64,000 nt of DNA from 9FT-COMBO-48-23 sp963754385. GTDB taxonomy: Bacteria; Chloroflexota; Dehalococcoidia; GIF9; UBA5629. The notes beneath the pieces are model-generated. The model did no database searches. It was given only the letters and a program-made list of their open reading frames with translations, and was not told the DNA's origin. The translations under genes were made by a program, and so were the position numbers. The DNA lies in NCBI GenBank assembly GCA_963754385.1, contig CAVWGE010000004.1:1-64000 (forward strand). Direction: 5' to 3'. This document shows, piece by piece, positions 7,206-16,275 of this stretch; the first letter of the stretch is position 1, and every line of letters starts with the position of its first letter.

Positions 7206-9488
7206 ATGTATGTCGATGCCTTCCTCCACCACCTTCTGACTTCACCTGAATATAAACAGCAGATTGTCCATATACAGCCTATCCCCCCGCGTGATTCTAC
7301 CATCGGCGAACTGGGTGAGCCTCTCCACCCCACGCTTCAATCGCGTCTTGAATTCTCGGGTATATCATTCTTGTATACCCATCAATCCAGGGCGGTTAAT
7401 GCCGCCCGCCGTGGGGATAATGTAATGGTGGCTACAGCCAGCGCCAGCGGCAAAACACTGTGCTATAACCTGGTGGTTTTAGAGGCGATACTAAAGGACC
7501 CAAGCAGCCGGGCTTTGTATCTTTTCCCGACTAAGGCTTTGGCTCAAGACCAGCTACGAGGCTTGAATGAGCTGGCTTGTCCTGAGCTTATTTCTTTTGG
7601 AGGTTGTGCTACGTTTGATGGTGATACGCCACAATCGGAGCGGGCTGAGATAAAAAGGAAAGCCAAGGTTGTGCTCACCAACCCTGATATGCTTCATGTG
7701 GGCATTTTGACTAATCATAAATCCTGGTCAAGGCTGTTCCGCAACTTGAAATACGTGGTGATAGATGAAGCGCATGTCTATCGCGGAGTTTTTGGCTCTC
7801 ATGTAGCTAATGTTTTGCGCCGCCTGCACCGTGTCTGCGCCTATTATGGTTCCAATCCCCAGTTCATTTGCTGCTCAGCGACTATTGCCAATCCGGGGGA
7901 GCATGCGGAAAAGCTTGCCGGGCTGCCTTTTGTAGTAATCAGTGAGGATGGTTCACCTCACGGTGGTAAGTCTTTTGTTTTTTGGAATCCGCCGCTTATT
8001 GACGAGACCGGGACAGGCAGGCACAGCTCCAATAGCGAAGCCGTTTTTCTTTTTACTGAGCTCATCCGAAAGAATATCCGTAGCCTGGTTTTTACCCGAA
8101 CCCGGAAACTGACTGAACTGATTTATATTTATACTCGGAAGCAACTGGGCTCTTCTTTGGGGCAGCTAATTAAGCCTTATCGGGCAGGTTATCTTCCTGA
8201 AGACAGACGACAGATTGAACGCGAGTTATTCGGTGGTCATCTCCTCGGTGTTGTGGCAACCACTGCCTTGGAACTGGGGGTCAATATCGGCGACCTAGAA
8301 GCCACTGTGCTTGTAGGCTATCCGGGAAGCATTGCCAGCACCTGGCAGCAGGCAGGTCGTAGTGGCAGGGGTGTTGGTGAGTCTTTGAGCTTTCTTATTG
8401 CTCAAGATAATCCACTTGACCAGTATTTCATGCATCACCCCGATTACTTCTTCGGCAAAAGCTTTGAGAATGCACTGACAAATTCGGAAAACCTTAATAT
8501 TCTGAAGCCTCATCTTCTTTGTGCCGCTTGGGAGCAGCCTTTGACCGATGGTGATGGCATGTTTTTCGGTGCAGCCTTTGATAGGGCAATTTCTGAGCTG
8601 GAAGGCGAGGGCAAGCTTAGAAAAAGTGGTAGGCGGTGGTATCTTTCTCCCAAAATTGCCCATCCAGCTCAGGAAATCAATATAAGGTCTACTTCGGGTA
8701 AGAATTATGCTATTTTTGATGTTTCTCAGGGCTATGAGTTAATGGAGACGGTAGAGGCTAGCGTTGCCTTTTTTCAGATACATCCCGGAGCTATTTATCT
8801 TCATCAAGGCGAGTCATATTTGGTACAGGAGCTCGACCTTGAAAATCGTGTGGCTATAGTAGCTCCGACGGACGTCACTTATTACACCCAAACCAAGGAA
8901 ATAATCGACATCAGGATTTTGAAAACTGAACGAGAGAGGAACTGCTCAGGTATAAAAGTCTGTTTTGGTGAAGTGGATGTCACAAATACTGTGGTCGGTT
9001 TCAAGAAGAAGATGCAGTTCAGCGAAGAGGTTATCGGTGAGGAGCCCCTTAACCTGCCACCCCTGCGCTTTGTCACACAAGCTCTTTGGTTTGACTTGCC
9101 TGAGGCGGCTGTTGAGCGGGTGGCTGAAGCTGGGCTTGACTTTGCCGGTGGCTTGCATGCTTGTGAACATGCCGCTATTGCTATGCTGCCTCTATTTGCC
9201 TTGTGTGACCGCAATGACATTGGCGGTGTGTCCACTCCAATTCATGCTGACACTGGCAAAGCACAAATCTTTATCTACGATGCTTACCCGGGTGGGGTCG
9301 GCATTGCCGAAAAGGGCTTTGAGATGATAGAGCAGCTATGGACAGCAACTCTGGAGGCGATTGAGGAATGTCCGTGTCAAGATGGCTGTCCAAGCTGTAT
9401 TCAGTCGCCTAAGTGTGGCAACAACAACGAGCCTTTGGATAAGAAAGCAGCCCTGATTTTGCTGCGGGGACTTCTGGGCATCGAGTGA
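7206..9488 (+). CDS. MrfA/YprA-like DEAH helicase with DUF1998 domain
   Basis: A 760-aa superfamily 2 helicase. Motif I is ATASASGKT (about 78-86), motif II is DEAH (about 188-191), motif III is SAT, and motif VI is QQAGRSGRG in the second RecA-like domain. The C-terminal DUF1998 region carries the four-cysteine cluster CxxGCPSCIQSPKCG near 730, which binds zinc in MrfA. In Bacillus, MrfA takes part with MrfB in repair of mitomycin C-type damage independently of UvrABC. No MrfB-like exonuclease is seen next to it. It begins 24 nt after DUF503. Confidence 0.88.
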   Translation: MYVDAFLHHLLTSPEYKQQIVHIQPIPPRDSTIGELGEPLHPTLQSRLEFSGISFLYTHQSRAVNAARRGDNVMVATASASGKTLCYNLVVLEAILKDPSSRALYLFPTKALAQDQLRGLNELACPELISFGGCATFDGDTPQSERAEIKRKAKVVLTNPDMLHVGILTNHKSWSRLFRNLKYVVIDEAHVYRGVFGSHVANVLRRLHRVCAYYGSNPQFICCSATIANPGEHAEKLAGLPFVVISEDGSPHGGKSFVFWNPPLIDETGTGRHSSNSEAVFLFTELIRKNIRSLVFTRTRKLTELIYIYTRKQLGSSLGQLIKPYRAGYLPEDRRQIERELFGGHLLGVVATTALELGVNIGDLEATVLVGYPGSIASTWQQAGRSGRGVGESLSFLIAQDNPLDQYFMHHPDYFFGKSFENALTNSENLNILKPHLLCAAWEQPLTDGDGMFFGAAFDRAISELEGEGKLRKSGRRWYLSPKIAHPAQEINIRSTSGKNYAIFDVSQGYELMETVEASVAFFQIHPGAIYLHQGESYLVQELDLENRVAIVAPTDVTYYTQTKEIIDIRILKTERERNCSGIKVCFGEVDVTNTVVGFKKKMQFSEEVIGEEPLNLPPLRFVTQALWFDLPEAAVERVAEAGLDFAGGLHACEHAAIAMLPLFALCDRNDIGGVSTPIHADTGKAQIFIYDAYPGGVGIAEKGFEMIEQLWTATLEAIEECPCQDGCPSCIQSPKCGNNNEPLDKKAALILLRGLLGIE

Positions 9489-9489
9489 C

Positions 9490-9690
9490 GTCTTAATGCC
9501 CCCCTGTCATTACTAGCGGAGCGTGGCAATCTCATAGTGTACCCACACCTGAGATTTTTCGGTCGCTTCGCTCCCTCAGAATGACAAGAGAAAATGCTGA
9601 GATCGCCATGGGGCTAGTGCCCCTCGCGATGACAAAGAAGAGACTGGGATTGACTCGTCGTTTGATATTCCTCGAAATGACACAATTTAT
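9490..9690. repeat. Degenerate dispersed repeats between helicase and fur-type gene
   Basis: The stretch is made of decayed REP-like sequence: TGTCATTACTAGCGGAGCGTGGCAATCTCA, then GATTTTTCGGTCGCTTCGCTCCCTCAGAATGACA, then CTCGCGATGACA. These are recognisable pieces of the common bacterial repeat built around 'gtcattgcgag...gcttcgct'. No gene is visible in it. Confidence 0.6.
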
Positions 9691-9694
9691 TCTT

Positions 9695-9719
9695 AATGCA
9701 ACATTGTTGCATTTATAAT
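9695..9719 (+). promoter_or_regulatory. Candidate Zur operator over the promoter of the zinc operon
   Basis: AATGCAACATTGTTGCATT (9695-9713) is a perfect palindrome with 9-nt arms around one T. It is directly followed by TATAAT (9714-9719), so it fills the space between -35 and -10. The regulator's ATG lies 24 nt after the -10, giving a very short leader. The geometry suggests that the Fur-family protein encoded next represses its own operon by blocking RNA polymerase. The sequence was read directly; the binding is inferred. Confidence 0.65.
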
Positions 9720-9742
9720 AGAGATATCGTACAATTGAGACC

Positions 9743-10177
9743 ATGTCTCAGATTCATGGTGCACTTCAGGTCTTGCGTAGCAGAGGCTACAGGGTAACCG
9801 AGCCGCGGAAGCATGTGCTCAAGGTCTTAGCCGAGGCGCAGAGGCCTGTCTCACCTTATGACATACAAAAGATTCTAGAAGGAAATGGTGAGCATCTGAA
9901 CCATGTCACCATTTATCGCATTCTTGATTTGTTCTGCTTGCTTAATCTGGCTCATAGAGTGTCGTCACTTGGCGGGTTTGTGAAGTGTACGTTAGGGGAA
10001 GAAACAGGTTGTCATCGCTTTTTGATGTGCCGCCAGTGCGGTGCTTTCCAGGAGTTTGCCGACAAGGCACTGTGTGATGAGGAAAAGGAAATTGCCCAAG
10101 ACCTGGGATTCTACACCGAACAGCACTTAGCCGAGTCGGTTGGTCTATGTTCCAATTGCAAGGAGGGCAAGCCATGA
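9743..10177 (+). CDS. zur: Fur-family regulator, probably zinc-responsive (Zur)
   Basis: A 144-aa Fur-family repressor. The winged-helix domain (about 1-80) contains the NHVTIYRILDLF recognition segment. The dimerisation domain carries the metal site HRFLMCRQCG and the structural CxxC pairs (CRQC, CSNC). The gene is the first of a zurACB-type operon with a zinc ABC importer. This, rather than the sequence alone, points to zinc over iron or peroxide sensing. Its stop overlaps the znuA start (ATGA), so the operon is translationally coupled. Confidence 0.8.
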   Translation: MSQIHGALQVLRSRGYRVTEPRKHVLKVLAEAQRPVSPYDIQKILEGNGEHLNHVTIYRILDLFCLLNLAHRVSSLGGFVKCTLGEETGCHRFLMCRQCGAFQEFADKALCDEEKEIAQDLGFYTEQHLAESVGLCSNCKEGKP

Positions 10178-11079
10178 GAAAGCCTTATGCAGTATCGCTC
10201 TCAGTTGTTTCGTTGGTATTGCTCGGGCTGGCATTTTTAAGTAGTTCTTGCCAAGGGATTAGTCAACCACGTGATAAAATCGGGGTAGTTGTCACAATAG
10301 TGCCGCAAGCTGATTTTGTAGAGAATGTGGGTGGTGAAAAAGTGGACGTTACGGTCATGGTGCCGCCGGGAGCCGACCCTCATACCTATGAACTGACTCC
10401 CAGTCAGATGATGAAGGTGAGCAAGGCGAAGATGTACGCCAAAGTGGGCTCCGGCGTAGAGTTTGAATTAGTCTGGATGGACAAGATTATCGAACAAAAT
10501 AAGGCGATGCTGGTTGTTGACTGCTCGAAGGGCATACAGATGATGGAGATGGAGGAACATCACCTTGATGAAGATAATGGTGAGCACCATCAGGGCGAGG
10601 ACCCTCACATTTGGCTTTCACCCAAAAATGCCAAATTAATGGTGGAGAATATCTGTAGCGGCTTGGTTCAAGTTGACCCTCAAAATGAGGCGTATTATAC
10701 TCGAAATAGAGACGAGTATCTGGCGAAGCTAGATGCGCTGGATAAGGATATTCAGATGGGGCTCTCCGGCCTTAAAAATAGGCGTTTTATTGTCTTTCAT
10801 CCGGCTTGGGGGTATTTCGCCAGGGACTATAATCTGGAGCAGATACCGATAGAAATTGGCGGTAAGGAGCCGAGTGCGAAGGATATTGCCGATTTGATAC
10901 AAAAAGCAAAGGAGCAGAACATCAAGATTATTTTTGCTTCGCCTGAGTTTAACCCAATGAGTGCTGAGGTTATCGCCAAGGAAATCGGTGGTAGGGTCGT
11001 TTTTATAGACCCCTTGGCTAAAGACTATATCAACAATATGCGTCTAGTTCTTAATGAGCTTGTTCAAGTCATGGAGTAG
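10174..11079 (+). CDS. znuA: Zinc ABC transporter substrate-binding lipoprotein
   Basis: A cluster A-I metal-binding protein that captures zinc outside the cell. The start is the ATG at 10174 with an AGGAGGG site, 27 nt inside the longest frame. This puts the signal peptide (about 5-27, ending in SSSC lipobox) at the N-terminus. Metal ligands are visible: His in PPGADPHTYELTP, a histidine-rich loop (EEHHLDEDNGEHH, about 130-142), DPHIWLSPKN, and FHPAWGYFARDY. The histidine-rich loop is typical of zinc rather than manganese binders. Confidence 0.88.
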   Translation: MRKPYAVSLSVVSLVLLGLAFLSSSCQGISQPRDKIGVVVTIVPQADFVENVGGEKVDVTVMVPPGADPHTYELTPSQMMKVSKAKMYAKVGSGVEFELVWMDKIIEQNKAMLVVDCSKGIQMMEMEEHHLDEDNGEHHQGEDPHIWLSPKNAKLMVENICSGLVQVDPQNEAYYTRNRDEYLAKLDALDKDIQMGLSGLKNRRFIVFHPAWGYFARDYNLEQIPIEIGGKEPSAKDIADLIQKAKEQNIKIIFASPEFNPMSAEVIAKEIGGRVVFIDPLAKDYINNMRLVLNELVQVME

Positions 11080-11081
11080 AA

Positions 11082-11837
11082 ATGACTGGCAAAGAGTTGG
11101 TCAAGTTAGAGGATGTTTGGGCATATTACGATGATGTGCCCGTACTTGAGGGTGTAAACCTATCCATAGATGAGGATGACTTCTTAGGCATAATAGGACC
11201 TAATGGAGGAGGCAAAACCACCTTGCTTAAAGTTATTCTTGGGCTGGTGAGGCCAAGCCGAGGCGAGGTCACTGTTCTCGGCGGTGCTCCGGAGCGGAAT
11301 AGGAAGTTCATGGGCTATGTTGCCCAGTATAGTGTGTTCGACCGTGCCTTTCCCATAAATGTCTGGGATGTGGTGCTTATGGGGCGTTGTGGGAGGGTGG
11401 GGCTTATGAAGCGATTCAGTGATGAGGATAAAAAGATAGCCCGTAAAGCCTTAGAAACTGTGGAGATGCTTGATTACAAGGGCAGACAGATAGGTAGGTT
11501 ATCCGGTGGAGAGCAGCAGAGGGTGTTTATTGCCAGGGCTTTGGTAGCTGAGCCGAAGATATTGCTACTTGATGAGCCAACAGCAGGCATTGATACGCCA
11601 ATGCAGACTGAATTCTATGAACTATTAGCCAAGCTGAAGCAGAGAATAGCAATAGTTCTGGTATCACATGATATCAGCGCCGTTTCTGTTTATGTTGATA
11701 AGATTGCTTGCCTTAATCGCCAGTTATATTATCATGGGTCGAAAGAAGTTGGGCCTGAAATACTGGAAGCCACCTACAAATGTCCGGTGCAGATGATAGC
11801 CCACGGGATTCCTCATCGGGTGTTAAAGGAGCATTGA
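11082..11837 (+). CDS. znuC: Zinc ABC transporter ATPase
   Basis: A 251-aa ABC ATPase: Walker A GPNGGGKTT (about 39-47), signature LSGGEQQRV (about 141-149), Walker B ILLLDEP (about 165-171) and a switch histidine in LVSHDIS. It lies 2 nt after znuA and 5 nt before the permease and would power zinc uptake. Confidence 0.9.
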   Translation: MTGKELVKLEDVWAYYDDVPVLEGVNLSIDEDDFLGIIGPNGGGKTTLLKVILGLVRPSRGEVTVLGGAPERNRKFMGYVAQYSVFDRAFPINVWDVVLMGRCGRVGLMKRFSDEDKKIARKALETVEMLDYKGRQIGRLSGGEQQRVFIARALVAEPKILLLDEPTAGIDTPMQTEFYELLAKLKQRIAIVLVSHDISAVSVYVDKIACLNRQLYYHGSKEVGPEILEATYKCPVQMIAHGIPHRVLKEH

Positions 11838-11842
11838 GGGTT

Positions 11843-12676
11843 ATGCTGGAGGCATTGCAGTATGATTTTATGAGAAATGCCTTGGCTGCTGGCGTATTGG
11901 CATCTGTTGCCTGCGGGGTTGTCGGAGTTTATGTCGTTGTAAAGAGGATTGTCTTTATCAGCGGAGGCATAGCTCATACTTCCTTCGGGGGTATTGGCTT
12001 AGGTTACCTGTTGGGCATAAATCCTGTCTTGGGGGCACTGTTCTTCACCGTGGCTTCTGCTTTGGGCATGGGGCTGGTGAGCCGAAGAACAAGGTTACCT
12101 GAAGATACGGCGATTGGCATATTCTGGGTAGGTGGTATGGCGCTGGGCATTGTTTTTGTGGGCCTAACCCCGGGTTACGCTCCAGGTTTGTTTAGCTATC
12201 TATTTGGCAATATCCTTACTGTGCCTGGCACAGATTTGCTTATAATGCTGGTCCTTGACGCTATGATAATAGTGGTGGTTATCTTAATGTACAAAGAGTT
12301 TCTTGCTATATCGTTTGATGAAGAATTTAGCGTGGTCGTGGGTATTCCAACCGAGCGTTTATATCTGGTGCTTTTGTGCTTGGTGGCGCTTACGGTTGTA
12401 GTATTGATACGGGTAGTAGGTGTTATTCTGGTTATTGCTCTGCTGACTATTCCAGCCGCAGTGGCAAAGCAGTTTACCTATAATATTAAGAAAATGATGT
12501 TTCTTTCGGTCCTGCTTGGTATTATCTCTGTTCTTTGTGGCCTGTGGCTTTCTTACGAGCTTGACTTGGCATCTGGAGCTACGATTGTGCTTTTCAGCGT
12601 GGTCCTGTTCTTGATTTCCTTGGTATTTCAGAGATTGCGTAGCCGAAGACATGGTTTTTCTTCACCGCCTCAATGA
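11843..12676 (+). CDS. znuB: Zinc ABC transporter permease
   Basis: An integral membrane protein of the ABC-3 family, 277 aa from the ATG at 11843, with about eight hydrophobic helices. GGIAHTSFGGIGLGYLLG and LLTIPAAVAKQ are family landmarks. The frame extends upstream to 11780 but that part overlaps znuC and is hydrophilic, so the later ATG (GAGGGTT before it) is chosen. Confidence 0.87.
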   Translation: MLEALQYDFMRNALAAGVLASVACGVVGVYVVVKRIVFISGGIAHTSFGGIGLGYLLGINPVLGALFFTVASALGMGLVSRRTRLPEDTAIGIFWVGGMALGIVFVGLTPGYAPGLFSYLFGNILTVPGTDLLIMLVLDAMIIVVVILMYKEFLAISFDEEFSVVVGIPTERLYLVLLCLVALTVVVLIRVVGVILVIALLTIPAAVAKQFTYNIKKMMFLSVLLGIISVLCGLWLSYELDLASGATIVLFSVVLFLISLVFQRLRSRRHGFSSPPQ

Positions 12677-12748
12677 GCTATCTAGTTACCTTTGTTCTGC
12701 AATCAGATGATATACTAATACGGCCGAAATCTATGATATTATGCTGAC

Positions 12749-13657
12749 ATGTCCAATTCGCTGAGTAAGACTCAAGAGGGTGTGAAGCGTAGCCGGGAGA
12801 GCTGGTTTGGCAAGATAGCTCGTCTTTTCGACCGGGCCAGTGTAGAAGATGAGGTCTGGGACGAGTTAGAAGAGTTACTCATTGCTGCGGATGTTGGTGT
12901 GGTTACCACGCAGAAGCTAATAGAGAATGTGAAGCATCGAGTTAGCACAGAGAAGCTGAGCGAAGGGATGCTGGTACGTGCCGCCTTAAAAGAGGAGATG
13001 GTGAATCTGTTGAAGGTTGATGCCGGAGAAAGCAGCATCCCGAAATCGGCCGATACGCAGATCATTCTGGTAGTGGGGGTAAACGGTTCGGGCAAGACGA
13101 CGAGCATTGCCAAGCTTGCCCATGGCTTCAAGAATGAGGGTAAGAAGGTCATTTTGGCTGCTGCTGATACCTTCAGGGCTGCAGCTATTGACCAGCTCAA
13201 ACTCTGGGGTGAACGGGTAGGGGTGGAGGTAGTGGCTCATCAACCTGGTGGTGACCCGGGTGCGGTGGTTTACGATGCTCTTCAGGCAGCTCAAAACCGG
13301 CGGGCTCAGGTGGTTATAATTGACACCGCCGGCCGTCTCCATACCAAGTTTAACCTTATGGAGGAGCTCAAAAAGATAAAGCGTGTAGCTGGCAAGTATG
13401 ATATGCCTCAGCAGGTGCTGCTGGTACTTGATGCCACTACCGGTCAGAACGGTCTGGCTCAGGCTAGACATTTCACTGAGGCGGTGGCGGTGGATGAAAT
13501 TTTTCTGGCTAAGCTTGATGGCACTGCCAAAGGTGGGATAGTGCTGGCGATTTGCGATGAGTTGAAGATTCCCATCACCTATATTGGAACTGGCGAGCAG
13601 CTTGACGATATAGCTGCCTTTGATGCTAACACCTTTGTTGAGGCGATTTTTTCGTAG
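12749..13657 (+). CDS. ftsY: Signal recognition particle receptor FtsY
   Basis: A 302-aa NG-domain GTPase that docks SRP-ribosome complexes at the membrane. G1 is GVNGSGKTTS, then DTFRAAAIDQL, G3 DTAGRLH, and the G4-like AKLDGTAKGG. The acidic A domain is essentially absent, which is common in short FtsY proteins. A TATGATATTATGC stretch just upstream may hold its promoter. lgt follows 13 nt later, pairing two membrane-protein and lipoprotein biogenesis functions. Confidence 0.92.
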   Translation: MSNSLSKTQEGVKRSRESWFGKIARLFDRASVEDEVWDELEELLIAADVGVVTTQKLIENVKHRVSTEKLSEGMLVRAALKEEMVNLLKVDAGESSIPKSADTQIILVVGVNGSGKTTSIAKLAHGFKNEGKKVILAAADTFRAAAIDQLKLWGERVGVEVVAHQPGGDPGAVVYDALQAAQNRRAQVVIIDTAGRLHTKFNLMEELKKIKRVAGKYDMPQQVLLVLDATTGQNGLAQARHFTEAVAVDEIFLAKLDGTAKGGIVLAICDELKIPITYIGTGEQLDDIAAFDANTFVEAIFS

Positions 13658-13670
13658 ATAGGAGCATAGA

Positions 13671-14507
13671 ATGATTACTATAAACATCAATCCTGTAGCT
13701 TTCAGCATCGGTGCTTTTGAGGTGAGGTGGTACGGGATAATGGTGGTCTTAGCTGTTGTGGCGGTAATCGTCATCGCTTTACGTGAGGCTAAAAGGGTTG
13801 GTCTAGCTGAGGAGCATATTTACAGCGTGGGCTTATGGGGAATCATCGGCGGGATAATAGTATCACGATTGTTTCATGTCATTGACAAATGGGGCTATTA
13901 TATGGCTCATCCTGAACAGATTATTGGTTTTGAGGGTTTGGCCATTTACGGGGCGGTTCTAGGTGCCTTGTTGGCGGTGCTGATTTATTGCTGGGTTAAG
14001 AAAATTTCCTTCTGGCTGCTAGGTGATGTCATTGCTCCGGGGGCGATTCTGGGGCAGGCTATAGGTAGAATTGGCTGCCTCCTGAATGGCTGCTGCTATG
14101 GTTTACCTACGTCTTTGCCCTGGGGCGTGGTTTATACAAATCCAGGCAGCTATTGTCCGCTTGACGAGCCATTCCAGCCTACGCAGATTTATCACCTGCT
14201 CTGGAATCTGATAGGATTTGGCATACTCTGGTCATTACGCCGTCGGCTCAAGCCGCAGGGCTCGCTCTTTCTTCTCTACCTCGCTCTGTATGCTGCCGGC
14301 GACCTCAGCATAAGGTTTGTGCGGGTGGGAGAACCCTTCCGTTCCGGTATGTTTTTCAATATGCAACAGGCTCAATTGATTGGCATAATAATATTATTGA
14401 TAACAGTGCCCTGGCTTATTATTAGAATGTGGCGGGCGAGGGCACAAGCCCAAGTCACCGGGGATTCGAGTAAGGTCAATCGACCGAAGCGAAATCGAGG
14501 AGCTTAA
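13671..14507 (+). CDS. lgt: Prolipoprotein diacylglyceryl transferase
   Basis: Transfers diacylglycerol from phosphatidylglycerol to the lipobox cysteine of prolipoproteins. The protein has 278 aa and about seven membrane helices. The family signature appears as GQAIGRIGCLLNGCCYG, with the essential RxGxxxNG arginine and asparagine. The later RFVRVGEPF matches the conserved C-terminal region. It has an AGGAG site. Its 3' end overlaps the 3' end of recJ on the other strand by 32 nt. Confidence 0.92.
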   Translation: MITININPVAFSIGAFEVRWYGIMVVLAVVAVIVIALREAKRVGLAEEHIYSVGLWGIIGGIIVSRLFHVIDKWGYYMAHPEQIIGFEGLAIYGAVLGALLAVLIYCWVKKISFWLLGDVIAPGAILGQAIGRIGCLLNGCCYGLPTSLPWGVVYTNPGSYCPLDEPFQPTQIYHLLWNLIGFGILWSLRRRLKPQGSLFLLYLALYAAGDLSIRFVRVGEPFRSGMFFNMQQAQLIGIIILLITVPWLIIRMWRARAQAQVTGDSSKVNRPKRNRGA

Positions 14508-16155
14508 GCCTAAGTTTTTCCCCACCGTTCCAGCGGTCTATATACAGATTGTAGGCGATATCCAGGTAAGTCGTTGCTTCTTGGGCACGATTTCCGAACC
14601 GGAAACCGATGGCATCCCAGACTATGCCACCTTGCTTTAATTTCAGACCCAGATGCTCACCCTGGCTGCCAACCTGACGCTGGTCAACGATTTCGACGCG
14701 GCGGCTGACAAAGGCGGGCAGTGGATTACCGGAGCCGAATGGAGCCAGACTTTGTATTTCTTTGAAGGTGTTGTCGGTGAAGACCGATAAAGGCACTTCA
14801 GCATCTATGTCGATGTGAGGGCGGAGGTCTAGGCCAGTCAATTGAGCTTCAGCTATAGTAAGTAGTCGTTTCTGGAGTTGTGTGAGGTTAGTGGTGGGTA
14901 CGCTGAAGCCAGCCGCCTTAGTATGTCCACCAAAGTTAGACAAAAGGTCGCGGCAGTCTTTAAGGGCGGCCATGAGGTTGAACTCGGGTATGCTACGCCC
15001 GCTGGCGCGGCATGTCTCCGGGCCAAATTTGAATAGAATTACCGGGCGGTAGAACTCTTCTGAGAGCCTGCCGGCGACAAGTCCCATAACACCCGTGGGG
15101 TAATTTTCATCGCCTGTCATCAGCAATGGAAGGTCGGTTCCAGCAGTAATTATGCTTTCTCTGGCTCGTTCCAGCAGTTCACTGGTTAACCGCTGCCGTT
15201 TGGCATTCTTTTCCTCGAGATTTGAAGCTAGCGAGGCAGCCTCCCGCCGGTCTTGTGTGAGGAGCAACTGGTAGCTGGTGGCAGCATCATCGAGTCTACC
15301 AGCGGCGTTAAGGCGAGGCCCTAATATCCAGGATACACTTTCAGCATCAAGATTACCAGGTTTTAGGCTGGCACAGCGCATCATCTCTTGAAGACCGAGA
15401 CGCTCGGTGTTATTAATAAGTTCGAGTCCGCGCTTTACCCAGTAGCGATTATCTCCAGTCAGCGGAATCATATCGGTTATGGTGCCTAAAGCTACCAGGT
15501 CTAGTAACCTGTTCAGTAATTCCTCGTGGCCGCTGCCCTTTAGGAGCGCCTGAAGGAATTTAAAAGCGACACCTACGCCGGCAAGTTCAGCGGATTGGCA
15601 GGTGGAATCGCTTCGTTTATGGTCAACCACTGCTAGAGCCGGTGGCAGAGATGCTAGCGGCAGGTGATGGTCGGTGACAATTATGTCCATCCCCATCTTT
15701 TCGGCTTTTTGAATTTCAGCAATGGCAGTTATGCCGGTATCGACGGTGATGACAAGGCTTACTCCTTGTTTGCGGAGCTTTTCCAAAGCAGCTACTTGCA
15801 GGCCATAACCTTCACGGTATCGGTGGGGGATGTAGGGAATGGCTCTGCCACCAAGTGCTGAAAGCCCTTGAACCAGTAAAGCCGTGGCAGTGATGCCATC
15901 GGCATCGAAATCACCGTAGATGGCGATTTGCTCGCCTGAAAACAGAGCTTGATAGGTTCTGCTTACCGCCTGATTTATGTCAGGGAGAAGAAAGGGGTCA
16001 GCTTCCAGCCGCTTGTCAGCACTGAGGAAAAGTTCAGCCTGGGAAGGCTCTGAGATGCCTCGATTGTTAAGCAGTTGAGCCAATAGTAGGTGAACCCCAG
16101 GTATGTCGATCGGTCGTTCGGCTGGGGTTATTAGTTTCCAATGGGTGCGGCTCAA
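14476..16155 (-). CDS. recJ: Single-strand-specific exonuclease RecJ
   Basis: A 559-aa 5'-3' single-strand exonuclease used in recombination and repair. DHH-family motifs are clear: GDFDADGITATALL (motif I), VDHKRS, VTDHHLP (motif III), and GGHTKAAGFSV of the DHHA1 domain (about 400). The C-terminal OB-like domain is present (to LLDFASVD). The start is a TTG at 16155. No in-frame ATG gives a fuller N-terminus. Confidence 0.9.
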   Translation of the reverse strand: MSRTHWKLITPAERPIDIPGVHLLLAQLLNNRGISEPSQAELFLSADKRLEADPFLLPDINQAVSRTYQALFSGEQIAIYGDFDADGITATALLVQGLSALGGRAIPYIPHRYREGYGLQVAALEKLRKQGVSLVITVDTGITAIAEIQKAEKMGMDIIVTDHHLPLASLPPALAVVDHKRSDSTCQSAELAGVGVAFKFLQALLKGSGHEELLNRLLDLVALGTITDMIPLTGDNRYWVKRGLELINNTERLGLQEMMRCASLKPGNLDAESVSWILGPRLNAAGRLDDAATSYQLLLTQDRREAASLASNLEEKNAKRQRLTSELLERARESIITAGTDLPLLMTGDENYPTGVMGLVAGRLSEEFYRPVILFKFGPETCRASGRSIPEFNLMAALKDCRDLLSNFGGHTKAAGFSVPTTNLTQLQKRLLTIAEAQLTGLDLRPHIDIDAEVPLSVFTDNTFKEIQSLAPFGSGNPLPAFVSRRVEIVDQRQVGSQGEHLGLKLKQGGIVWDAIGFRFGNRAQEATTYLDIAYNLYIDRWNGGEKLRLKLLDFASVD

Positions 16156-16275
16156 GTCTGTGCCTCGGACATCCGATTGCCTGATTTATACCATAAGTTG
16201 TTATTGACTGCAAGGTGAGAACGCTTGTTTGACCGGGCAAGTATGAGGCAAATATAATTGTCATTGAGCGGAAGC

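Noticed and set aside
14476..14507. Overlap of lgt and recJ as a possible gene-call error
   Set aside because: Both C-termini match their families to the end. A 32-nt convergent overlap is acceptable.
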